From Bifidobacterium castoris (GTDB lineage Bacteria; Actinomycetota; Actinomycetes; Actinomycetales; Bifidobacteriaceae), in the NCBI RefSeq assembly GCF_003952025.1, contig NZ_QXGI01000003.1:248001-312000 (forward strand): 64,000 nt of DNA, read 5' to 3'. A program made the position numbers and the translations under genes. Positions 17,814 through 26,426 of the stretch are shown piece by piece. Under the pieces are notes generated by a model. The model had not been told where the DNA came from. It saw only the letters and a program-made list of their open reading frames with translations, and ran no database searches. How positions within the stretch are numbered: position 1 is the first letter of the stretch; the number at the start of each line of letters is the position of its first letter.

Positions 17814-17886
17814 GGGGCTATGGCGCAGCTGGTAGCGCATCTCCATGGCATGGAGAGGGTCAGGGGTTCGAATCCCCTTAGCTCCA
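17814..17886 (+). tRNA. tRNA-Ala (GGC), copy 1
   Basis: 73 nucleotides with acceptor GGGGCTA/TAGCTCC, D-stem GCGC/GCGC, anticodon stem TCTCC/GGAGA with loop ATGGCAT giving GGC, and T-loop TTCGAAT. CCA is not encoded. Identical over its full length to the copy 30 bases downstream. Confidence 0.93.
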
Positions 17887-17916
17887 CGAAGGTTCCTGAT
17901 GACAGGTTCCCCTTAT

Positions 17917-17989
17917 GGGGCTATGGCGCAGCTGGTAGCGCATCTCCATGGCATGGAGAGGGTCAGGGGTTCGAATCCCCTTAGCTCCA
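17917..17989 (+). tRNA. tRNA-Ala (GGC), copy 2
   Basis: Exact 73-nucleotide duplicate of the preceding gene; only the 30-base spacer is different sequence. Both copies are served by the one promoter and the following terminator. Confidence 0.93.
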
Positions 17990-17997
17990 CGATTCAC

Positions 17998-18019
17998 ACC
18001 CGGCTTCGGCCGGGTTTTT
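17998..18019 (+). terminator. Intrinsic terminator of the tRNA-Ala unit
   Basis: ACCCGGC, tetraloop TTCG, GCCGGGT, then a run of five T. A textbook rho-independent terminator, eight bases after the second tRNA. Confidence 0.92.
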
Positions 18020-18160
18020 CGTTATCGACGCACGGGGCGCCGATGTGGGCGGCGTCACATGTGAGCATGCTGACGTGTGTCGCGCTCATTCCACAGCGCA
18101 ACGGGGCATGTGGCGGCCCGCGGACGCGTAGTGTGGGGAACGCATAGAAAGGAGCCCCCA

Positions 18161-18565
18161 ATGGCACAGCTTACCGAAGCGATGAAGGACTTCATCAAGG
18201 ACAATCTCGCATGGGTCGCCACCGTCAGCCCCGACGGCGTACCGGACCTCGGCCCGAAGATGAGCATGTTCGTGCTCGACGACGGCCATCTCGCCTACCA
18301 TGAACGCACCGCCGGCCAGACCTACCGCAACCTCGAGAACGGCAGCCCGCTCGTCATCGCGTTCGTCAACTTCGAGCAGAAGAAGGGATACCGCTTCCGC
18401 GGCGAGGTCGTCCTGCACACCGACGACGCGGTCTACGAGGACCAGGTCAGGCTCGCGAAGGAACGCGGCACGAAGGTGCCGGCATGCGTGCCGGTCATGA
18501 CGATCGACACGATCGAGGACCTGTCCGCCGGCGCGCACGCCGGCACGACGATCGCGAAGGACTGA
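18161..18565 (+). CDS. Pyridoxamine 5'-phosphate oxidase-like FMN-binding protein
   Basis: 134 residues, the length of the compact split-barrel flavoproteins. Family features: an N-terminal helix, then WVATVSPDGVPDLGPKM forming the first strands, and a C-terminal half with FRGEVVLHTDDAVYED. These proteins bind FMN or F420 as homodimers; the reaction is unknown for most. AAAGGAG lies six bases before ATG 18161. It stands alone between the tRNA terminator and a large hairpin. Confidence 0.78.
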   Translation: MAQLTEAMKDFIKDNLAWVATVSPDGVPDLGPKMSMFVLDDGHLAYHERTAGQTYRNLENGSPLVIAFVNFEQKKGYRFRGEVVLHTDDAVYEDQVRLAKERGTKVPACVPVMTIDTIEDLSAGAHAGTTIAKD

Positions 18566-18586
18566 GAGGCGGACCCGTCCCCGTGA

Positions 18587-18633
18587 ACGCCCACGACCGC
18601 GGCGCCCGGCCCGGGCGCCGCGGTCGTGGGCGT
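18587..18633. terminator. Perfect 23-bp inverted repeat
   Basis: Arms 18587-18609 and 18611-18633 are exactly complementary around a single central base. Very GC-rich and with no T-run on either side, so a terminator or a processing/insulating hairpin. It lies between the flavoprotein stop and the ribosome site of the following phosphatase gene. Confidence 0.75.
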
Positions 18634-18661
18634 CCTGAAGCTTAAGGAGCCAGAAGGAAAG

Positions 18662-19489
18662 ATGATCACCGACATCGTCATGCTGCGCCACGGGCGCACC
18701 TCGATGAACCTCGAACGCCGTCTGCAGGGCCAGGTCGAGGTCCCCCTCGACATCATCGGCCAGTGGCAGGCGGATCAGAGCGGCTTCGCGCTCGCGCAGC
18801 GCTACTACTGGGCGAAGGTGAGCAACCTCGCCGCCCATCCCGAGCAGCTTCCGACGCCGCCCGTCGCGGCGGTGCGCGCCGTCGACGTCGAGGAATACCG
18901 CAAGGCGCCGGCGGCCGCGCGCACGATGGTCGTCGTCAGCTCCGACCTGTTCCGCGCGCAGCAGACGGCGCACGCCTTCGCCGACATCCTCGGCCTCGAG
19001 GTGCATCTCGATCCGAGGTTGCGCGAACGCAGCTTCGGCGAATGGGAGGGCATGACGCGCGAGGAGATCCTCGCACGCTGGCCGGAGGACTTCCATGCCT
19101 GGAAGCGGCATGAGGGCGGCGAGCTCGCCCATGGCGTCGAAAGCAGGCGCGAGGTCGGCGCGCGCGGCGCCGAGGCGATCCGTTCGTATGTGCGTCAGGC
19201 GCGGGATGTGCCCGGCGAGGAGACGCTGTTCGTCGTCTCACACGGCTCGTGGATCGTCGCGACGATCGCGACGCTGCTGGGCATGGACGTCGACGACGCC
19301 AACGGCCTCGACGCCATGCGCAACGCCTTCTGGTCGCGCATGAGCCTCGAGCGCGGCGCCGACGGCGACCGCTGGCTGCTCGCCGAGTTCAACCGGGGGC
19401 CGCAGATCGCCGAATTCGTCGACTGGGAGAACGGCCCCGAGGCGTTGCGCAACCCCGACATGCCGACGTGGAAGCCGATCGCCGGCTGA
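18662..19489 (+). CDS. Histidine phosphatase (phosphoglycerate mutase-like), second paralogue
   Basis: 275 residues. RHG motif in MLRHGRTSMN, second histidine in FVVSHGSWIV, and LRERSFGEWEGM almost identical to the 16056 gene. It differs by a 35-residue insertion between the first helix and the second motif (about residues 45-85, with several Pro and Ala). The substrate is unknown. AAGGAA precedes ATG 18662; an in-frame GTG-type start within the upstream hairpin is less likely. Probably a paralogue specialised for a different phosphate ester. Confidence 0.86.
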   Translation: MITDIVMLRHGRTSMNLERRLQGQVEVPLDIIGQWQADQSGFALAQRYYWAKVSNLAAHPEQLPTPPVAAVRAVDVEEYRKAPAAARTMVVVSSDLFRAQQTAHAFADILGLEVHLDPRLRERSFGEWEGMTREEILARWPEDFHAWKRHEGGELAHGVESRREVGARGAEAIRSYVRQARDVPGEETLFVVSHGSWIVATIATLLGMDVDDANGLDAMRNAFWSRMSLERGADGDRWLLAEFNRGPQIAEFVDWENGPEALRNPDMPTWKPIAG

Positions 19490-19620
19490 CCGCGTCGCCG
19501 CCGCGCCGCCCGGGTGCGCCTTGGGCGGCGTGTCTCATAGGTGCGGCTAAGCTGTTGATGTTTGCACAAGGACAGGCCGCGTCCGTCGCGCGGCTCGACG
19601 AATGAGAGGCGGGTGATTTC

Positions 19621-20571
19621 ATGCTGCGCATGTTCAGCACCGTTCACGGACAGGTGGAACAGATAGACAAACCGGAGAACGGCTCATGGCTTGCGTTGTG
19701 CGACCCCACCGACGTCGAGCTCACCACCGTCGCCCAGGAGACCGGCATCGACCTCGCCGACCTGCGCGCGCCGCTCGACGACGAGGAACGCTCGCGCGTC
19801 GACGTCGAGGACGACTACACGATGATCATCGTCGACATCCCGACGGTCGGGGAGCGCTCCGGTCGCAACTGGTACGAGACGATCCCGTTGTCGATCATCG
19901 TCACGCGCACGCTCATCGTCACCGTGTGCATGCAGGACACACCGGTGCTCCATCCGTTCATGGAGGGCACGATCCGCGGCTTCAACACCTTCATGCGCTC
20001 GCGCTTCATCCTGCAGATCCTCTACCGCAACGCGACGATGTACCTGCGCTACCTGCGCATCATCGACGGCGAGACCGACAAGCTCGAGCTGAGGCTGCGC
20101 CATTCGATGCAGAACCGCGAGATCCTGATGCTGCTCGAACTGAGCAAGACGCTCGTCTACTTCAACACGTCGCTCAAGTCGAACGAGATCGTCATGGAGA
20201 AGCTCACGACGCTTTCGCGCATCAAGCAGTACCCGGAGGACGAGGACCTGCTCGACGACGTCATCACCGAGAACAAGCAGGCGATCGAGATGGCGAACAT
20301 CTACAGCGGCGTCCTCGCGAACATGACCGACGCGTTCTCGTCGGTCGTCTCCAACAACCTGAGCAACGTGATGCGCATCTTCACGATCATCTCGATCACG
20401 CTGTCGATCCCGACGCTCATCTTCTCGATGTACGGCATGAACTTCCAGGACGGCATGCTCGGCATGCCGGTCACCGACTCGCGGTGGGGCTTCCTGATCA
20501 TCATCGTCCTGGCGATAGTGCTCGCCCTGCTCGTGATGTGGTTCCTCACCCGTTCCCGTCTGTTCAAGTGA
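19621..20571 (+). CDS. CorA-like divalent cation transporter
   Basis: 316 residues. Long cytoplasmic N-terminal domain, a helical stalk (about 130-240) and two C-terminal membrane helices, the first followed by the signature YGMNF at about residue 280, then the second helix and a basic tail. This is the CorA/Mg2+-Co2+ family layout, in which pentamers conduct Mg2+ into the cell. ATG 19621 has a GAGGCGGG-like site. The SBP lipoprotein gene begins six bases after its stop, so the two are co-transcribed. Confidence 0.88.
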   Translation: MLRMFSTVHGQVEQIDKPENGSWLALCDPTDVELTTVAQETGIDLADLRAPLDDEERSRVDVEDDYTMIIVDIPTVGERSGRNWYETIPLSIIVTRTLIVTVCMQDTPVLHPFMEGTIRGFNTFMRSRFILQILYRNATMYLRYLRIIDGETDKLELRLRHSMQNREILMLLELSKTLVYFNTSLKSNEIVMEKLTTLSRIKQYPEDEDLLDDVITENKQAIEMANIYSGVLANMTDAFSSVVSNNLSNVMRIFTIISITLSIPTLIFSMYGMNFQDGMLGMPVTDSRWGFLIIIVLAIVLALLVMWFLTRSRLFK

Positions 20572-20577
20572 GGCAGC

Positions 20578-21468
20578 ATGCGTAGCCGCGGACGTCTGAG
20601 GATCCTCGCCGCGCTGTGCGCGGCGGCCGTCGTATCGCCACTCGCCGGCTGCGGCACGTCGGTGCAGGTGTCGGTGCCCGGACAGGCCGACGGGCCGATG
20701 ATCAACATCGGCGTCGCCGTCGACGAGCCCGGCGTCGGCTGGTACCACGAGGAGGGCTACAGCGGCCTGAGCGTCGAGGTGGCCAAATACGTCGCCGAGA
20801 AGATCGGCTACAGCAACCGCCAGATCGTCTTCCACCCGATGACGATGGCGCGGCGCGACTCGATGCTCGCCGACGGCACGATCGACTTCGCGATGACATC
20901 GTACGCCTACGAGGGCGGCAAGGACGCGCGCACGTTCACGAAGGAGCTCGCCTCGCGCGGCGGCGACGTGCGCTATTCGGGGCCGTACCTGATCACCGAG
21001 GACGAGCTGCTCGTGCGCAGCGACGACCGCGCGGCGATCCACGGCGTCGGCGACATGCGCGGCCGCACCGCGTGCGTCGTCGAGGACGACGACGTGCGCG
21101 AGCAGCTCGCGCGCCGGGTCGACGGCGTGCGGTTCCGCGAGGAGGGCGACTTCTCCAAATGCGTCTCCGCGCTGCTCGCCGGCGAGGCCGACGCCGTGGC
21201 CGGTTCGCGGCCCGTCCTCACCGGGCTGCGCTCGCAGGCCGGCGCCGAATACGTGAGCCTGCTCGACGACCCCTTCGGCGAACGCGCCTACGGCATCGCG
21301 ATCGCAGGCGGCGACGAGCTGCTCGGGCAGATCAACACGACGCTGCAGGCCATGGTCGACGACGGCGTATGGAACCGGATCGTCGACGATGCGGGGCGCG
21401 CATCGGGCTTCGACGCGGATCCGAGGCTCAACCCGCCCAGCATCGTCGCCCCGCGCTCCGAGGACTGA
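20578..21468 (+). CDS. Solute-binding lipoprotein (family 3 type)
   Basis: 296 residues. The signal peptide has a basic start (MRSRGRLR), a hydrophobic core and lipobox PLAGC with the lipidated Cys at residue 25. The mature part has the two-lobe binding-protein pattern: VAVDEPGVG, YSGLSVEVAKYVAEKIGY, then DGTIDFAMTSYAYEG and ADAVAGSRP. Such proteins bind amino acids for ABC importers, but no permease or ATPase gene lies beside it, so the ligand and partner are unknown. It follows corA closely and precedes leuS, an arrangement I associate with bifidobacteria. Confidence 0.85.
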   Translation: MRSRGRLRILAALCAAAVVSPLAGCGTSVQVSVPGQADGPMINIGVAVDEPGVGWYHEEGYSGLSVEVAKYVAEKIGYSNRQIVFHPMTMARRDSMLADGTIDFAMTSYAYEGGKDARTFTKELASRGGDVRYSGPYLITEDELLVRSDDRAAIHGVGDMRGRTACVVEDDDVREQLARRVDGVRFREEGDFSKCVSALLAGEADAVAGSRPVLTGLRSQAGAEYVSLLDDPFGERAYGIAIAGGDELLGQINTTLQAMVDDGVWNRIVDDAGRASGFDADPRLNPPSIVAPRSED

Positions 21469-21494
21469 GCGCGCGTTCGCACTGCGGACGGGGC

Positions 21495-21523
21495 GCGACA
21501 CTGTCCAGCTGAAAAACGATAAT
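21495..21523 (+). promoter_or_regulatory. leuS promoter, leaderless start predicted
   Basis: GCGACA (21495-21500), 17-base spacer, GATAAT (21518-21523). The predicted start of transcription falls one or two bases before the ATG at 21532, and there is no ribosome site, so leuS mRNA is probably leaderless. Confidence 0.6.
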
Positions 21524-21531
21524 CGTGCCCT

Positions 21532-24498
21532 ATGAGTGAGATCGAACCGAACGCGCAGGCGCATGATGCGGACCAGTCCGCATTCCGGTACAACGCCGCA
21601 ATGGCGCAGACCATCGAAAACAAATGGCAGAGGATCTGGGACGAGCAGGGCACGTTCTGGGCGGCGAACGTCGAAGGCGGGCTGACCGACGGCGAGGGGC
21701 GTCACGCTGACGGCCGCCGGCCGTTCTTCGCGATGGACATGTTCCCGTACCCGTCGGGCAAGGGACTGCATGTGGGCCATCCGCTCGGTTACCTCGCCTC
21801 CGACGTGGTCAGCCGCTACCACCGCATGAAGGGCGAGAACGTGCTGCACGCGATGGGCTACGACGCCTTCGGCCTGCCGGCTGAGCAGTACGCCGTCAAG
21901 ACCGGCCAGCATCCGCGCGTGACGACCGAGCAGAACATCGCGAACATGCGCCGCCAGCTGCACCGTATGGGCCTGAGCTTCGACGACCGCCGCTCCTTCG
22001 CGACGATCGAGCCCGGCTATGTGCGTTGGACGCAATGGATTTTTTCTCGCATCTTCGACGCCTGGTACGACCCGGACAAGAGGAACCCGAGCGGTTCGAT
22101 GGGCTGCGCGCGGCCGATCGGCGAGCTCGTCGAGCAGTTCCGCTCCGGAGAACGCGCGATCGACGGCCATGAGGGGCGCGCCTGGGACGACCTGAACGAG
22201 GCCGAGCAGGCGGACGTGCTCAACGAGTATCGCCTCGCCTACATCTCGAAGTCTCCGGTCAACTGGTGCCCCGGCCTGGGCACCGTGCTGGCGAACGAGG
22301 AGGTGACCGCCGAGGGCCGTTCCGAACGCGGCAACTACCCGGTGTTCCAGCGCGAGCTGCGCCAGTGGTCGATGCGCATCACCGCCTACGGCCACCGCCT
22401 CATCGAGGACCTCGACACGATCGACTGGCCCGAGAAGGTCAAGCTCATGCAGCGCAACTGGATCGGCGAGTCGCACGGCGCGTCCGTGCATTTCCAGGTG
22501 CGCGTCGGCGACGGCCTCGAGGACATGGAGATCTACACGACCCGTCCCGACACGCTGTTCGGCACGACCTTCTGCGTCGTCTCCCCGGAGCATCCGCTGC
22601 TGCTGCACGTGCCCGAGCGCTGGCCCGACGGCGTGCCCGAGCAGTGGACCGGCGGCTATGCGACGCCGACCGAGGCCGTGGCCGCCTACCGCATGACGGC
22701 GGAGGCGAAGACGGCCGCCGACCGCGTCAACGACGCCGGCGAGAAGACCGGCCTGTTCACCGGCCTGTACGCGGTCAACCCGATCACCGGCGCCGAGCTG
22801 CCGGTGTTCACCGCCGACTACGTGCTGATGGACTACGGCACCGGCGCGATCATGGCGGTGCCGGGCGGCGACCAGCGCGACTACGACTTCGCGTCCAAGT
22901 ACGGCCTGCCGGTCATCTACACCGTCGAACCGCTGCCCGACAGCGGCGACACGCTCGCGAACTACGAGGGCAAGGCGCCGTTCGGCTCCCATGACGGCGT
23001 CGTCGTCAACTCGTCGGTCGACGCCACCTGGGCGCGCGGCGACGCGCTTGACATCAACGGCATGCGCGTCGACGAGGCGATCGCGGCCGTCACGGCATGG
23101 CTCGAGCAGGCGCAGGTCGGCCGCGGCACCGTCAGCTACCGTCTGCGCGATTGGCTCTTCAGCCGCCAACGCTACTGGGGCGAGCCGTTCCCGATCGTCT
23201 ACGACGACGAGGGCGTGCCGCACCTCGTGCCCGATTCGATGCTGCCGATCGACCTGCCCGAGGTGCCCGACTACAGCCCGAAGACCTTTGACCCGGAGGA
23301 CGCGCAGTCCAACCCGGAGGCGCCGCTGAGCCGCAACGAGGACTGGGTCGAGGTCACGCTCGATCTGGGCGACGGGCCCAAGCGCTACCACCGCGAGACG
23401 AACACGATGCCGAACTGGGCCGGATCGTGCTGGTACTACATGCGCTACCTCGACCCGCACGACGCCGAGCACATGGTGGAACGCGACGAATACGACTACT
23501 GGATGGGACCGGACCACAATCCGACGGCCGGCCGATCCGGCGGCGTCGACCTGTACATCGGCGGCGTCGAGCACGCCGTGCTCCATCTGCTCTATTCGCG
23601 TTTCTGGCACAAGATCCTCTTCGACCTCGGCTACGTGGATTCGAGTGAGCCGTTCCACAAGCTGTTCAACCAGGGCATGATCCAGGCCTGGGCCTACACC
23701 GACGACCGCGGCGAGTACGTTCAGGCCGATGAGGTCGAGGAGGGCCCGGCGGACGTCTCCGGCGACCCGACCTTCACCTGGCACGGCCAGCACGTCAACC
23801 GCGAGTTCGGCAAGATGGGCAAGAGCCTGAAGAACATCGTCACGCCGGACGACATGTACGACGACTACGGCGCGGACACGTTCCGCCTGTACGAGATGAG
23901 CATGGGTCCGCTCGACGAGTCCCGTCCGTGGAACACGCGCAACGTCATCGGCGGCATGCGCTTCCTGCAGCGTCTGTGGCGCAACGTCGTCGACGAGGCG
24001 ACCGGCGAGGTCACCGTCAGCGACGAGACGCCCGACGACAAGACGCTCAAACTGCTCAACAACACGATCGCCGAGGTGACGGTCGAGATGGAGGCGATGC
24101 GCCCGAATACGGCCATCGCGAAGCTCATCGTGCTCAACAACCACCTGACCGGCCTCGGGCGCGTGCCGCGCGCGGCGGTCGAGCCGCTCATCCTCATGGT
24201 CTCGCCGATCGCCCCGCACATCGCCGAGGAGCTGTGGAGCAGGCTCGGCCACGACCGTTCGCTCGCGCACCATCCGTGGCCGCAGGCGGACGAGCGCTAT
24301 GTGGGCCAGGACGTGGTCACGGCCGTCGTGCAGATCAAGGGCAAGGTACGCGCCAAGCTCGAGGTGAGCCCGGACATCGACCCGGACGAGCTCGAGAGGA
24401 TGGCGCTCGAAGCGGTCGCCGACCGTCTCGGCGGCGTGCCTCCGCGCAAGGTCATCGTCAAGGCGCCGAAGATCGTGTCGGTCGTGCCCGGCAACTGA
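21532..24498 (+). CDS. leuS: Leucyl-tRNA synthetase
   Basis: 988 residues, class I aminoacyl-tRNA synthetase. The HIGH-type motif appears as HVGH in [14 protein letters not shown] (about residues 75-88), the editing domain sits in the middle, WCPG and the zinc-region follow, and the KMSKS motif is KMGKS at about 761. The C-terminal anticodon-binding domain is complete. A 20-residue N-terminal extension precedes the family core. Leaderless start (see promoter entry). Confidence 0.97.
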   Translation: MSEIEPNAQAHDADQSAFRYNAAMAQTIENKWQRIWDEQGTFWAANVEGGLTDGEGRHADGRRPFFAMDMFPYPSGKGLHVGHPLGYLASDVVSRYHRMKGENVLHAMGYDAFGLPAEQYAVKTGQHPRVTTEQNIANMRRQLHRMGLSFDDRRSFATIEPGYVRWTQWIFSRIFDAWYDPDKRNPSGSMGCARPIGELVEQFRSGERAIDGHEGRAWDDLNEAEQADVLNEYRLAYISKSPVNWCPGLGTVLANEEVTAEGRSERGNYPVFQRELRQWSMRITAYGHRLIEDLDTIDWPEKVKLMQRNWIGESHGASVHFQVRVGDGLEDMEIYTTRPDTLFGTTFCVVSPEHPLLLHVPERWPDGVPEQWTGGYATPTEAVAAYRMTAEAKTAADRVNDAGEKTGLFTGLYAVNPITGAELPVFTADYVLMDYGTGAIMAVPGGDQRDYDFASKYGLPVIYTVEPLPDSGDTLANYEGKAPFGSHDGVVVNSSVDATWARGDALDINGMRVDEAIAAVTAWLEQAQVGRGTVSYRLRDWLFSRQRYWGEPFPIVYDDEGVPHLVPDSMLPIDLPEVPDYSPKTFDPEDAQSNPEAPLSRNEDWVEVTLDLGDGPKRYHRETNTMPNWAGSCWYYMRYLDPHDAEHMVERDEYDYWMGPDHNPTAGRSGGVDLYIGGVEHAVLHLLYSRFWHKILFDLGYVDSSEPFHKLFNQGMIQAWAYTDDRGEYVQADEVEEGPADVSGDPTFTWHGQHVNREFGKMGKSLKNIVTPDDMYDDYGADTFRLYEMSMGPLDESRPWNTRNVIGGMRFLQRLWRNVVDEATGEVTVSDETPDDKTLKLLNNTIAEVTVEMEAMRPNTAIAKLIVLNNHLTGLGRVPRAAVEPLILMVSPIAPHIAEELWSRLGHDRSLAHHPWPQADERYVGQDVVTAVVQIKGKVRAKLEVSPDIDPDELERMALEAVADRLGGVPPRKVIVKAPKIVSVVPGN

Positions 24499-24516
24499 TC
24501 GCGACACGCCGCGAGG

Positions 24517-24550
24517 GGGAGGACGGCCCGTATGGGCCGTCCTCCCTTTT
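24517..24550 (+). terminator. leuS intrinsic terminator
   Basis: GGGAGGACGGCCC (24517-24529), loop GTAT, GGGCCGTCCTCCC (24534-24546), then TTTT. Perfect 13-bp stem. Confidence 0.92.
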
Positions 24551-24578
24551 CGTTGCGGCCGCGCCGTTCTTGGCCCAC

Positions 24579-24619
24579 GGAGGAATGTGGACGACGGGAC
24601 CGTCCGTACACATTCCTCC
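24579..24619. other. Inverted repeat between leuS terminator and the interrupted gene
   Basis: GGAGGAATGTG (24579-24589) and CACATTCCTCC (24609-24619) are exact complements around a 19-base loop. It has no T-run. It may be a second terminator or a binding site in front of the next promoter. Confidence 0.65.
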
Positions 24620-24626
24620 CCCCGGG

Positions 24627-24656
24627 TGGACGCTGCCGCATCCGTGACGCGATAGT
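24627..24656 (+). promoter_or_regulatory. Predicted promoter of the interrupted host gene
   Basis: TGGACG (24627-24632), an 18-base spacer and GATAGT (24651-24656), which ends six bases before ATG 24663. This is the same layout as the leuS promoter and again suggests a leaderless message. Confidence 0.4.
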
Positions 24657-24662
24657 GGGGCC

Positions 24663-24746
24663 ATGTTCGATGACGACGATGATGAGGTCCCGCCGGCCGC
24701 ACCACCTAGCCGACGCGCAGCTGTGAAAACGGCCCAAACACTGGGA
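24663..24746 (+). pseudogene. 5' fragment of a host gene interrupted by the prophage
   Basis: About 28 codons, MFDDDDDEVPPAAPPSRRAA and onwards, begin behind a promoter-like sequence and then run into sequence opposing the phage integrase. Nothing like a complete protein follows: from 24747 the open frame only mirrors the integrase. In bifidobacteria the gene after leuS is usually a comEA-like competence gene, so this may be its start; that is an inference from position only. The left phage attachment site should lie within or just after this stretch. Confidence 0.45.
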
Positions 24747-25925
24747 TTAGTGAGCAACGCCCATAGACGAGTTGGCAGCCGTGGACACGGTTTGGACATG
24801 ATTCGCCGACGGACATTCCACCGCGATCGTCGCATCCACCATGCGCGCGACATCATCCAAATCACTGTCGAACAGATCCGCGTACACGTCGAGCGTCATG
24901 CTCGCGGTTGCGTGGCCGAGCATCCGCTGCAGTGCCTTGATATTCGCCCCCGCGTGCACCGCGATGCTCGCGGCCGTATGTCGCAGCTCATGCGGCGACA
25001 CCAACGGCACGCCCGCATGACGCAACGCGGAGATATACCAGGTGCGATTAGATTTCGCACGGCTGACGGACTGCTGACGCGGAGGTCGCCCGTTCTCGAC
25101 GAACACACGCTCGCCTGCCGCGCGTCCGTCCGTCACCATGCGCAGTGCGTCGGCGACGACGCGCGGCATCGGCACGCTGCGCGCCTGACCGTTTTTCGGC
25201 GTCCCCTCCACCCACTCGCCCAGTTTAACGAGGTTCGCATGCACCTCGACGCGACCGCGCTCGTAGTCGATGTCGCCCACTCTGAGCGCGCACATCTCGC
25301 CCCAGCGCAGCCCGCAGAATCCGAGCAGCAGCACAATGGCGCGTCGCTGCACGGCGAGCCGCTTCCCGTTGAGGCATTCATCAGCTAACCGCATCAGCTG
25401 CGGCACCGTCAGATACGTGCGCAGCAGCTTGCGCTGCGAGCGGCTGGGGAGCGTGACGTCATCCATAGGGTTTCGCACGATGCGTCGGTCGCGCACCGCG
25501 AGCCGCAGGATTCCCGCCATGATGTGCGCGGTCGCGCACGTCAGGCTCGACGAGCGTTTCGCGGCCAGTTCGCTCACCCACTGCTGCAGCATCGCCCGCG
25601 TCACACGATTCACCGGAATATCAGCGAACGTCGGCGCGATGTGTACCCTCCAACGGGATTTGACCGTATACGCCTGCGACGGTTTCCAGATCGGCAGTTT
25701 CTCTGTCTCGTACTGCTCGTAGAGCTGTCCGACCGTGACCATTCCCGCTTCATGCGACACGAAACTATCGGCCGCCTTCGCGGCGGTCACATGCTCCGCC
25801 ATCCACAACTCCGCGTCACGACGGCGCATGAACCCGCGTTTTCGGCTGCTCCTGCCGTCGGGTTTGAGGTATCTCACCTCCCAGCGCCGCCCGGACCGCG
25901 TCTCATAGCTCGTTACGTTCGCCAT
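24747..25925 (-). CDS. int: Phage integrase (tyrosine recombinase)
   Basis: 392 residues. N-terminal arm-binding domain (residues 1-55), core-binding domain (about 62-160) and catalytic domain with R207 in GLRWGE, H312 and R315 in HELRHTAAS, H338 in MLGHAT and the nucleophile Y348 in LDVYADLF. It integrates and, with an excisionase, excises the prophage at the attachment site expected next to its 3' end. ATG 25925 has AGGAGG seven bases upstream. Its 3' end faces the interrupted host gene, as is typical. Confidence 0.95.
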   Translation of the reverse strand: MANVTSYETRSGRRWEVRYLKPDGRSSRKRGFMRRRDAELWMAEHVTAAKAADSFVSHEAGMVTVGQLYEQYETEKLPIWKPSQAYTVKSRWRVHIAPTFADIPVNRVTRAMLQQWVSELAAKRSSSLTCATAHIMAGILRLAVRDRRIVRNPMDDVTLPSRSQRKLLRTYLTVPQLMRLADECLNGKRLAVQRRAIVLLLGFCGLRWGEMCALRVGDIDYERGRVEVHANLVKLGEWVEGTPKNGQARSVPMPRVVADALRMVTDGRAAGERVFVENGRPPRQQSVSRAKSNRTWYISALRHAGVPLVSPHELRHTAASIAVHAGANIKALQRMLGHATASMTLDVYADLFDSDLDDVARMVDATIAVECPSANHVQTVSTAANSSMGVAH

Positions 25926-25937
25926 CGCGCATCCTCC

Positions 25938-26426
25938 TCACTGGACCGCCAGATACGGGTTGTCGTGCAGGCGCTCGCGGTAGGCGGCGATCACCCATGG
26001 GAGCACGTTCAATTCGCGGGCCATGCCCATCACATTGCCGTCATACACGGCTTCCGCATAGGCGTATTCGAGCGGGTCGATGAGCATGGCGGCGGCCTCA
26101 TGGTCGGCGCGCCGTTCGACCCATTTGTCCACGCGGCACCCGGTATCCATGTGGCGTGCGTGGCTGATCTCATGCGCGAGCACGCAACGGCGTTGCACGC
26201 CACATAGCCGCGAGTCGAGCAGGATCAAGTTTTTCGCGCGGATGTATACGCCCTGTTTGCCGTCATGCAGCCGCGCCTCATCTACCCGGCAGAGTTTCTC
26301 CGCCTCGGTTATCAATGCGTCCTCAGACGTAGCCAACCCCTTCTCGTTCCAAAGGCACCGAAAATCGATGCCTTTTACCTTTCCTTCATCTAATTCCCTC
26401 GAATTCGATGGAATTGAAAACCTCAC
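25938..26426 (-). CDS. ImmA/IrrE-family metallopeptidase
   Basis: 162 residues. The zinc-binding HEISH motif lies at residues 85-89, followed by ERRADHEAAAML, the second half of the family signature. In ICEBs1, ImmA cleaves the element's repressor to switch on excision; related genes are common in Gram-positive prophages. It lies two genes from the repressor in the same minus-strand unit, so the same role is plausible. GTG start overlapping the previous stop by GTGA; this start is not certain because no strong ribosome site is present. Confidence 0.85.
   Translation of the reverse strand: MRFSIPSNSRELDEGKVKGIDFRCLWNEKGLATSEDALITEAEKLCRVDEARLHDGKQGVYIRAKNLILLDSRLCGVQRRCVLAHEISHARHMDTGCRVDKWVERRADHEAAAMLIDPLEYAYAEAVYDGNVMGMARELNVLPWVIAAYRERLHDNPYLAVQ

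Noticed and set aside
19684-24705. A very long open frame on the minus strand opposite corA, the binding lipoprotein and leuS
   Set aside because: It mirrors three well-supported genes, has Arg/Asp/Val/His-heavy shadow composition and no domain; such frames are expected in GC-rich DNA.
24663-25388. 241-residue plus-strand frame starting at the interrupted gene
   Set aside because: From 24747 on it is the mirror of the integrase; only the first 28 codons can be host sequence.
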